From contig JASLDD010000173.1 of assembly GCA_030151725.1 (NCBI GenBank), positions 1 to 5,937 on the forward strand: 5,937 nucleotides of DNA, read 5' to 3'. The notes below the pieces were generated by a model, which did not search any database, was not told the DNA's origin, and was given only the letters and a program-made list of their open reading frames with translations. Positions 1 to 4,158 of this stretch are shown here, in pieces (position 1 is the first letter of the stretch; each line of letters starts with the position of its first letter). Source of the DNA: Solirubrobacteraceae bacterium (GTDB lineage Bacteria; Actinomycetota; Thermoleophilia; Solirubrobacterales; Solirubrobacteraceae). The translations under genes were made by a program, and so were the position numbers.

Positions 1-131
1 ACGACGACGTGCGCGAGGTGGCCAGTGGGTTTGAGTGCGGAATCGTGCTGACCAACTTCCAGGATCTTCACGAGGGCGATGTGCTCGAGACCTATGAGAC
101 ACGGCAGGTGGAGCGCGAGCTGTCCTCCTGA
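1..131 (+). CDS. infB: Translation initiation factor IF-2, C-terminal end (partial)
   Basis: Reading from base 3 gives 42 codons ending in TGA at 129-131. The peptide contains DDVREVASGFECGIVL followed by a segment ending HEGDVLETYE. This matches the end of IF2 domain IV (C2), the beta-barrel that binds the formylmethionine end of initiator tRNA; the 'GFECGI' and 'GD-E-YE' motifs are typical of that end. IF2 is the GTPase that delivers fMet-tRNA to the 30S subunit and promotes subunit joining. Only the last 42 residues are in the window, so the G domain cannot be checked. The short tail after the YE motif (TRQVERELSS) is a normal variable end. Upstream placement next to rbfA is the standard order and supports the call. 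Confidence 0.92.
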   Translation, partial: DDVREVASGFECGIVLTNFQDLHEGDVLETYETRQVERELSS

Positions 132-213
132 GGCGCGATGACCGGCGCTAGGCGGCGTCCTCGGTCGCTTATGGGCAGGGACCGGAGGCTCGGCAGGGAA
201 TTGGAGGGATAGG
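132..213 (+). other. infB-rbfA intergenic gap with alternative inverted repeats
   Basis: These 82 bases hold no convincing gene; the small ylxP-type gene often found between infB and rbfA is absent. GACCG at 140-144 can pair with CGGTC at 162-166. The same right arm, within CCTCGGTC at 159-166, can instead pair with GACC/GAGG at 180-188 with one bulged G at 184. The two folds exclude each other. No U-run follows either, so this is not an intrinsic terminator. The region could be a processing or attenuation site, or simply GC-rich spacer. No clear promoter was seen. Confidence 0.35.
203..208 (+). promoter_or_regulatory. Ribosome binding site of rbfA
   Basis: GGAGGG lies five bases before the ATG at 214. 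It is one of only three clear Shine-Dalgarno sequences in the window and fixes the rbfA start. Confidence 0.85.
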
Positions 214-576
214 ATGAGCACAGGGCGTATGCGTCGGGTCGACGAGGCGATTCGTCAGGTGATCGGTGATGCTGTTGCAGGCGATCTGAAGGACCCTCGA
301 GTGGGATTTGTAACCGTGACCGATGTGAGGACCAGCGCAGATCTACGCCATGCACGTGTGTACGTGAGCGTTCTCGGTGCCAGCGGTCAAACATCGACGA
401 CAGAGGAGCGCGAGGCGAGCCTCGACGGGCTGCGCAGTGCCCACGGCTACCTGCAGGGAAGGGTCGCCGGCGAGCTGCGCCTGAAGCGCACTCCCACGCT
501 CGAGTTCAGCTACGACGAGACAACCGACAAGGCGATGCGAGTCGATGAGCTGATCGACGAGCTGGAGATCTCATGA
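214..576 (+). CDS. rbfA: 30S ribosome-binding factor A
   Basis: This 120-residue protein matches the usual RbfA length of about 110-135. RbfA binds the 30S subunit near 16S rRNA helices 1, 44 and 45, aids late maturation of the 16S 5' end and is needed for growth in the cold. The KH-type alpha-beta fold is recognisable. An N-terminal helix (residues 4-22) leads to the signature LKDPRVGFVTVTDV (25-38) and a strand with HARVYVSVLG (46-55). A helix follows whose AHG at 76-78 fits the Ala-x-Gly kink that replaces the KH GxxG loop. The terminal strand is LRLKRTPTLEFSYD (88-101). The ATG at 214 has a good SD. The stop overlaps the next gene's start in ATGA (573-576), so translation of the two is probably coupled. 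No truncation or missing segment was seen. Confidence 0.97.
   Translation: MSTGRMRRVDEAIRQVIGDAVAGDLKDPRVGFVTVTDVRTSADLRHARVYVSVLGASGQTSTTEEREASLDGLRSAHGYLQGRVAGELRLKRTPTLEFSYDETTDKAMRVDELIDELEIS
564..567 (+). promoter_or_regulatory. Ribosome binding site of nrnA inside rbfA
   Basis: GGAG within the last codons of rbfA lies five bases before the ATG at 573. Together with the ATGA overlap it supports this start and translational coupling to rbfA. Confidence 0.7.
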
Positions 577-1604
577 GCGACACAGTCGTCTCGATCGAGC
601 AGGCGCGCGAGCTCGTGCTCGCGCGCATCCGCCAGGACGAACGCTTCGTGCTGGCCACCCACGAGAACCCCGACGGCGACGCGCTCGGCTCGCTCGTGGC
701 CATGCAGGGGCTGCTGCGCGCCCTGGGCAAGGACACGGTCATGTTCGTCTCACCGCATGACCTGCCGCTGCCGCACGAGTACGGCCTGTTCGATCTCGAG
801 GGGTTGATCCAACAACCGCCTGCCGACATCGCCGAGCGCACGGTCGTGTTCCTCGACTGCGGCAACATCGATCGCAACTCGGCAAGCGTCCTGCGCGACG
901 GCGCCCACCTGCTGAACATCGATCACCACCATGACAACACCGAGTTCGGGACCCTCAATTACGTCGTCTCGGATGCCTCCTGCACTGCTGAGATCGTGTG
1001 GGATCTGATGCACGGCCTCGAAGTGCGCCCGAGCCCAAAGGTTGCCGAGGCGCTCTACATCGGGCTGATCACCGACACGGGGCGCTTCATGTACGAGAAC
1101 GTCGGCCCGCGCGCGCATCTGATGGCCGCCGAGCTGCTCGAAGTGGGCGTCGAGGTGGCCGCCATCAACCGTCGCCTCTATGAGGACATGCCCGAGGGGA
1201 AGCTCGCTCTGCTGGCGCTGGCCCTTGGCAAGTTCCAGCGCTTCGACGAGCTGACGCTTGTGGCGCTCACCGCCGATGACTTCCGCCACGCCGAAGCCGA
1301 GGAGAGCCACTCGGAGGGCATCATCGACCTGCTGCGCGCGCTCCAGGGAACTAAGGTCGCGGTGCTCGTGCGCGAGCTCTCGAGCGGGGAGCGCAAGGGC
1401 CAGCACAAAGTCTCGCTGCGAGCGACAGACGACGATGTCGACGTGTCGATCATCGCGCGCGCTCAGGGAGGCGGCGGGCACCGCCGTGCGGCCGGCTTCT
1501 CGACCACGCTCGAGCCTGTAGAGCTCGTCGAGTTCCTCCGCGGTGCAACCGCGGCCCAGCTGTATCCCACCCCCGACAAGCACACGGCCGCCACGGTCGC
1601 ATAG
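573..1604 (+). CDS. nrnA: DHH/DHHA1 phosphoesterase, NrnA-type oligoribonuclease / pAp phosphatase
   Basis: The 343-residue product has the two-domain DHH-DHHA1 layout of NrnA-like proteins (about 310-340 residues). These Mn-dependent cytosolic enzymes degrade 2-5 nt RNAs and often dephosphorylate pAp. Metal-binding motifs are all present: HENPDGDALGS (30-40, with D34 and D36), D95 in VVFLDCGN, the DHH signature in NIDHHHDN (D117, H118, H119), and D168 in GLITDTGRF. The DHHA1 substrate-binding loop GGGGHRRAAGF is at 299-309. A variable tail of about 30 residues follows. It overlaps rbfA by four bases and directly abuts truB. Placement in the rbfA-truB interval is conserved in many Gram-positive bacteria and fits a role in finishing RNA decay begun by enzymes such as PNPase. 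Whether oligoribonucleotides, pAp or cyclic dinucleotide products are the main substrate cannot be told from sequence. Confidence 0.92.
   Translation: MSDTVVSIEQARELVLARIRQDERFVLATHENPDGDALGSLVAMQGLLRALGKDTVMFVSPHDLPLPHEYGLFDLEGLIQQPPADIAERTVVFLDCGNIDRNSASVLRDGAHLLNIDHHHDNTEFGTLNYVVSDASCTAEIVWDLMHGLEVRPSPKVAEALYIGLITDTGRFMYENVGPRAHLMAAELLEVGVEVAAINRRLYEDMPEGKLALLALALGKFQRFDELTLVALTADDFRHAEAEESHSEGIIDLLRALQGTKVAVLVRELSSGERKGQHKVSLRATDDDVDVSIIARAQGGGGHRRAAGFSTTLEPVELVEFLRGATAAQLYPTPDKHTAATVA
603..626 (+). repeat. Perfect 10-bp inverted repeat near the start of nrnA
   Basis: GCGCGCGAGC (603-612) and GCTCGCGCGC (617-626) are exact reverse complements separated by the four bases TCGT. They cover nrnA codons 11-18, encoding AREL-VLAR. 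In RNA this would be a very stable hairpin 30 bases into the reading frame. No U-run follows, so it is not a terminator. It may arise simply from GC-rich Ala/Arg/Glu/Leu codons. Confidence 0.6.
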
Positions 1605-2330
1605 GTGTCTCGCTCCGTGCCCCCGTCTGCGGCGGGGCGCCAGATCGATGGGGTGCTGCTGATCGACAAGCCCGCCGGGATCAGCTCCCACGACGTGGTG
1701 GCCGCCGTGCGGCGCTCATTGGGGGGAGTAAAGACCGGCCATGCGGGCACGCTCGACCCGTTCGCCACGGGTCTTTTGCTGGTGCTCCTGGGGCGCGCCA
1801 CCAAGGCGCAGAAGGCGCTGATGGAACTTCCCAAGCGCTATGAGACCGTTGCGCGCTTGGGCGCACGCTCGAGCACCGGGGATACCGAGGGCGAGATCAC
1901 AGAGACCGGTCGTCTGCCACCCGAGCACTCAGAGCTACCGACCGGGGATATCCGCCAGCGTCCCCCCATTCACTCGGCAGTGAAGATCGGCGGCGAGCGC
2001 GCCTACCGAAGAGCTCGCCGCGGCGAGAGCTTTGAGATGCCCGAGCGGATCGTGACCGTTTACAGCTTCGAGCAGCTATGGCGTGAGGAGGGAATCGAGG
2101 GTGACCTCGAGCGCCCCGCGCGGGCTGCCTTTCGGATCGAATGCGGCTCCGGCACATACGTGCGTTCGCTGATCGCCGATCTCGGTGACGCCTACTGCTT
2201 GGAGCTCAGGCGCACCGCCATCGGGCCGTTCGAGGTGGACCATGCGACGAGCCTGCCTCCCCGTGGGGAGCCCTGGCTAGATCCGCCGCTGATCGAGCTG
2301 GAGGCCGCGCTCCAGTTGGCCCGGCAATAG
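1605..2330 (+). CDS. truB: tRNA pseudouridine(55) synthase, short form
   Basis: TruB isomerises U55 in the T-loop of tRNAs. The catalytic motif is intact as GHAGTLDPFATG, with nucleophile D51. Also present are GVLLIDKPAGISSHDVV (16-32), the active-site tyrosine in KRYE (Y79), RPPIHSAVKIGGERAYRRAR (119-138), and GSGTYVRSLIADLG (181-194) with R187. The protein is only 241 residues, against about 290-315 for usual TruB. It stops soon after the catalytic fold (GPFEVDHATSL, 207-217), so the C-terminal PUA-like/TruB_C domain is missing. The segment before RQRPP is also a few residues shorter than in Mycobacterium TruB as I recall it. The start is GTG directly after the nrnA stop with no SD, so it probably depends on ribosomes finishing nrnA; GTG at 1617 and 1653 are weaker alternatives. 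Identity is sure; the missing domain is the odd feature. Confidence 0.95.
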   Translation: MSRSVPPSAAGRQIDGVLLIDKPAGISSHDVVAAVRRSLGGVKTGHAGTLDPFATGLLLVLLGRATKAQKALMELPKRYETVARLGARSSTGDTEGEITETGRLPPEHSELPTGDIRQRPPIHSAVKIGGERAYRRARRGESFEMPERIVTVYSFEQLWREEGIEGDLERPARAAFRIECGSGTYVRSLIADLGDAYCLELRRTAIGPFEVDHATSLPPRGEPWLDPPLIELEAALQLARQ

Positions 2331-2341
2331 GCTGTGCGGCC

Positions 2342-3232
2342 GTGATCGTCACTCGCCTGCCAGACGTCGAGCGTACGGGCGCACGCAGCGTGGCGGTCGG
2401 CACCTTTGACGGCGTGCACCTCGGCCACCGCGAGGTGATCGACGGCTCTGACAGCGTGCTTACGTTCGAGCCGCATCCCGTCTCTGTGATCTCGCCGCAG
2501 CACCGGCCAAAGCTGCTGACCACGCTCGAGCGCAAGTGCGAGCTCGTGGCAGCGTTGGGCGTGCGGGAGCTGATCGTCATCCCCTTCGACGCTGAGTTCG
2601 CCCAGCGCTCGGCCGGCGAGTTCATCGAGGGTGTTCTTGTCGATGCACTCGGCGCTCGCCAGGTCTCGATCGGTGAGAACTTCCGCTTCGGGCACAAGGC
2701 ACAGGGGGACCCCGGTCTGCTGCTGGCTGACAGCCGCTTCTCGACCGTCGTGCATGCGCTGCTCGAGGTCGACGGGGAGATCGTCTCCTCGAGCCATATC
2801 CGCGGCCTGGTGCTCGCAGGCGACGTCCGTGAGGCCAACCGCCTGCTCGGCGCTGCCTTTCAGCTGCGTGGAGAGATCGTCCACGGCGACGCCCGTGGGC
2901 GCGAGCTGGGCTTTCCCACCGCCAACCTCGTGCCCGACGAGGCACTCGTCTGCCCCGGGCATGGTGTCTATGCGTGCCTGGCGTACGGGCCCGGCTTCGA
3001 GCGTCGACCTGCGGCCGTCAGCATCGGCGTGCGCCCCACCTTCCAGACCGGCAGGGGGGAGTTGATCGAGGCCTACCTCCTCGACTACGAAGGCGATCTC
3101 TATGGAAGCGAGCTGCGTCTCGACTTCATCGCACGGCTACGCGGGGAGCGGCGCTTTGAGGATCCCGAGTCTCTTGTGGAGCAGATTCACCGCGATGTGA
3201 AGCGCACTCGCGAGATCGCAGCGGCCCAATGA
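2342..3232 (+). CDS. ribF: Bifunctional riboflavin kinase / FMN adenylyltransferase (FAD synthetase)
   Basis: RibF phosphorylates riboflavin to FMN and adenylylates FMN to FAD in the cytosol. The 296-residue length is near the usual 300-320. The N-terminal nucleotidyltransferase domain shows GTFDGVHLGH (20-29), TFEPHP (41-46), IGENFRFGHKAQGD (110-123) and SSSHIRGLVLAGDV (149-162). The C-terminal flavokinase domain shows RGRELGFPTANL (185-196), GVY (208-210), SIGVRPTF (227-234) and IEAYLLDYEGDLYG (242-255), whose E243 is the expected catalytic glutamate. Only about 11 residues separate GHLGH-type motif and TFEPHP, clearly fewer than in typical RibF, so a helix there is shortened. The start is GTG with no SD, 11 bases after truB; it gives the usual N-terminal lead before GTFDG, and no in-frame start lies just upstream. 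No FMN riboswitch precedes it. Confidence 0.96.
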   Translation: MIVTRLPDVERTGARSVAVGTFDGVHLGHREVIDGSDSVLTFEPHPVSVISPQHRPKLLTTLERKCELVAALGVRELIVIPFDAEFAQRSAGEFIEGVLVDALGARQVSIGENFRFGHKAQGDPGLLLADSRFSTVVHALLEVDGEIVSSSHIRGLVLAGDVREANRLLGAAFQLRGEIVHGDARGRELGFPTANLVPDEALVCPGHGVYACLAYGPGFERRPAAVSIGVRPTFQTGRGELIEAYLLDYEGDLYGSELRLDFIARLRGERRFEDPESLVEQIHRDVKRTREIAAAQ

Positions 3233-3246
3233 GTCATCACGCTGTC

Positions 3247-3255
3247 TGCTACCGT
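3247..3255 (+). promoter_or_regulatory. Possible extended -10 promoter element for rpsO
   Basis: TGCTACCGT reads as an extended -10 (TGn followed by TACCGT at 3250-3255). Only eight bases separate it from the rpsO ATG, so a transcript from it would begin at or very near the start codon and be leaderless. I could not find a good -35 at 16-18 bases upstream, which weakens the call. It lies in the 31-base ribF-rpsO gap. Confidence 0.35.
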
Positions 3256-3263
3256 GCCCGGCT

Positions 3264-3536
3264 ATGCCAGCCCTGACAAGCGAGCGCAAGCGCGAGATCG
3301 CAGCCAAGTTTGGCGCGAACGAGAAGGACATGGGATCGACCAAGGTCCAGGTCGCGCTGCTCACCGAGCGCATCAACCACCTCACCGAGCACCTGCGCGA
3401 GCAGAGCAAAGATCACCACTCGCGCCGCGGCCTCTTGATGCTGGTCGGCAAACGCCGCCGCTTCCTCGATTACCTGCAGCGTCGCGACCTCGAGGGGTAC
3501 CGCGCGCTCATCAAAGAGCTCGGCCTCCGCAAGTAG
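3264..3536 (+). CDS. rpsO: 30S ribosomal protein S15
   Basis: S15 is a primary 16S rRNA-binding protein that nucleates assembly of the 30S platform and contributes to an intersubunit bridge. The 90-residue product has the standard size (about 89). It carries the family signature: GSTKVQVALLTERINHLTEH (24-43), then KDHHSRRGLLMLVGKRRRFL (49-68), ending YRALIKELGLR. The D50-H51-H52-S53 loop is the known rRNA contact region. The ATG at 3264 gives the exact expected N-terminus, but no SD is present in front of it. Expression could come from a leaderless transcript, from ribosomes leaving ribF, or from an S15-controlled structure; S15 represses its own mRNA in several bacteria through unrelated folds. 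In most genomes pnp follows directly; here a peroxiredoxin gene intervenes. Confidence 0.98.
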   Translation: MPALTSERKREIAAKFGANEKDMGSTKVQVALLTERINHLTEHLREQSKDHHSRRGLLMLVGKRRRFLDYLQRRDLEGYRALIKELGLRK

Positions 3537-3539
3537 GAC

Positions 3540-3560
3540 GGCCGTGGGCGCTTCGCGGCC
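3540..3560 (+). repeat. Hairpin in the rpsO-peroxiredoxin gap
   Basis: GGCCG (3540-3544) and CGGCC (3556-3560) can pair around an 11-base loop, filling almost the whole gap and ending at the base before the ATG. No U-run follows, so it is not a standard terminator. It occupies the position where an SD would be and none is seen. It could protect the 3' end of rpsO RNA or limit translation of the next gene. Confidence 0.45.
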
Positions 3561-4031
3561 ATGACAGTCATCTCCGCAGGATCGCACGCGCCGAGCTTCA
3601 CGCTCGCCCGCGCCGACGGCGAGAGCTTCACCGAGTCCGATCTGCAGGGGCACACGACGGTGCTCGTGTTCTACCCGTTCGCCTTCAGCCCCGTCTGCAC
3701 CGACCAGCTGCAGCTGTATGAGGAGCTGCTCGGTCCGCTCTCAGAGCGTGGGGGAGCGCTCTACGGCGTCTCCTGCGACTCCACCTGGGCGCAGAGCGCG
3801 TTCAAGGAGAAGCTCGGCGTGAGCAGCGAGCAGCTGTCTGACTTCGAGCCCAAGGGCGCGGCCTGCAGCGCCTTCGGTGTGCTGCATCCGGGCGGCTTTC
3901 CCGAGCGCGCGCTCGTGATCACGGGTCCCGATGGCGTCGTTCGTTGGAGCTACCAGGCTGCCTCGCCGGGGGAGCTTCCCGGGGTGGATCTGCTGCGCGA
4001 GGGCATCGATCTTGCCGCGGCCTCCGCCTGA
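3561..4031 (+). CDS. AhpE-like (AhpC/TSA family) peroxiredoxin
   Basis: Peroxiredoxins reduce H2O2, organic hydroperoxides and peroxynitrite through a reactive cysteine. This 156-residue cytosolic protein has the thioredoxin-like fold. The motif FYPFAFSPVC (37-46) gives P39, S43 and peroxidatic C46 (PxxxS/TxxC). The conserved active-site arginine fits R116 in FPERALVI. The DFEPKGAACSAFGVL segment (94-108) and overall length closely resemble mycobacterial AhpE as I remember it, more than long-form AhpC; the Bcp/PrxQ group is the main alternative. The Bcp-type second cysteine four residues after C46+1 is absent. Two extra cysteines, C72 (GVSCDS) and C102, might serve as resolving residues, but AhpE itself has only the peroxidatic one. 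No signal peptide was seen. The start ATG lacks an SD and sits right after a hairpin. Its position between rpsO and pnp is unusual and may place it under their expression. Confidence 0.92.
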   Translation: MTVISAGSHAPSFTLARADGESFTESDLQGHTTVLVFYPFAFSPVCTDQLQLYEELLGPLSERGGALYGVSCDSTWAQSAFKEKLGVSSEQLSDFEPKGAACSAFGVLHPGGFPERALVITGPDGVVRWSYQAASPGELPGVDLLREGIDLAAASA

Positions 4032-4085
4032 GTAGACCTCGACTGCACGTGCCCGGCCAGCCACTGCCCGTGCCCACAGGTCCGC

Positions 4086-4091
4086 TAAGCT
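4086..4091 (+). promoter_or_regulatory. Possible -10 element of a pnp promoter
   Basis: TAAGCT fits the loose actinobacterial TAnnnT -10 pattern. CTGCCC at 4064-4069, 16 bases upstream, is a poor -35 (three of six consensus bases). A start near 4098 would give a leader of about 60 bases that includes the A-rich tract and the second hairpin but not the whole first one. Confidence 0.4.
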
Positions 4092-4143
4092 CCGTCCGTT
4101 CGGAGAATAAAAAAGAAACGGGCCGCCGACCGACGGGCGGTAC

Positions 4144-4150
4144 AGGAAGG
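4144..4150 (+). promoter_or_regulatory. Ribosome binding site of pnp
   Basis: AGGAAGG lies eight bases before the ATG at 4159, directly after the second leader hairpin. It decides the start and is among the strongest SD sequences in the window. Confidence 0.8.
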
Positions 4151-4158
4151 CAGTGAAT

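Larger units (their letters stand above)
4032..4158 (+). promoter_or_regulatory. pnp upstream region and structured leader
   Basis: This is the longest gap in the window. Moving right: GCACG (4045-4049) can pair with CGTGC (4069-4073); a -10-like TAAGCT lies at 4086-4091; CTCCG (4090-4094) and CGGAG (4101-4105) form a perfect 5-bp hairpin with a six-base loop; an A-rich tract, AATAAAAAAGAAA, spans 4106-4118; CCGCC (4123-4127) and GGCGG (4136-4140) form a second hairpin; then comes the SD. PNPase in E. coli controls its own mRNA through a leader stem-loop cut by RNase III. A similar role here is inference only. Confidence 0.5.

Noticed and set aside
750..1691. Long minus-strand open frame (313 codons) opposite nrnA and the start of truB
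   Set aside because: It mirrors the codon periodicity of a certain + strand gene in GC-rich DNA; its protein has no recognisable motif.
1875..1950. Direct repeat ACCGGGGATA within truB (1875-1884 and 1941-1950), 66 bases apart and in frame
   Set aside because: Both copies encode TGD in conserved stretches of TruB, and one ten-base repeat in GC-rich coding DNA is weak evidence of duplication.
2331..2341. FMN riboswitch before ribF
   Set aside because: The gap is only 11 bases, far too short for an RFN element, and truB coding sequence precedes it.
2192..2962. Minus-strand open frame opposite truB/ribF (256 codons)
   Set aside because: It lies antisense to conserved catalytic domains of ribF and has no family signature.
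3561..3571. Odd-length palindrome ATGACAGTCAT at the peroxiredoxin start
   Set aside because: The arms are only five bases and overlap the start codon; chance occurrence is likely and no operator family matches.
3254..3721. Plus-strand open frame overlapping rpsO and the peroxiredoxin gene in another frame
   Set aside because: It is Arg/Pro/Ala-rich out-of-frame sequence; the real frames encode clear S15 and peroxiredoxin.
4032..4085. Intrinsic terminator after the peroxiredoxin gene
   Set aside because: GCACG/CGTGC can pair but the arms are short, the loop is long and no U-run follows.
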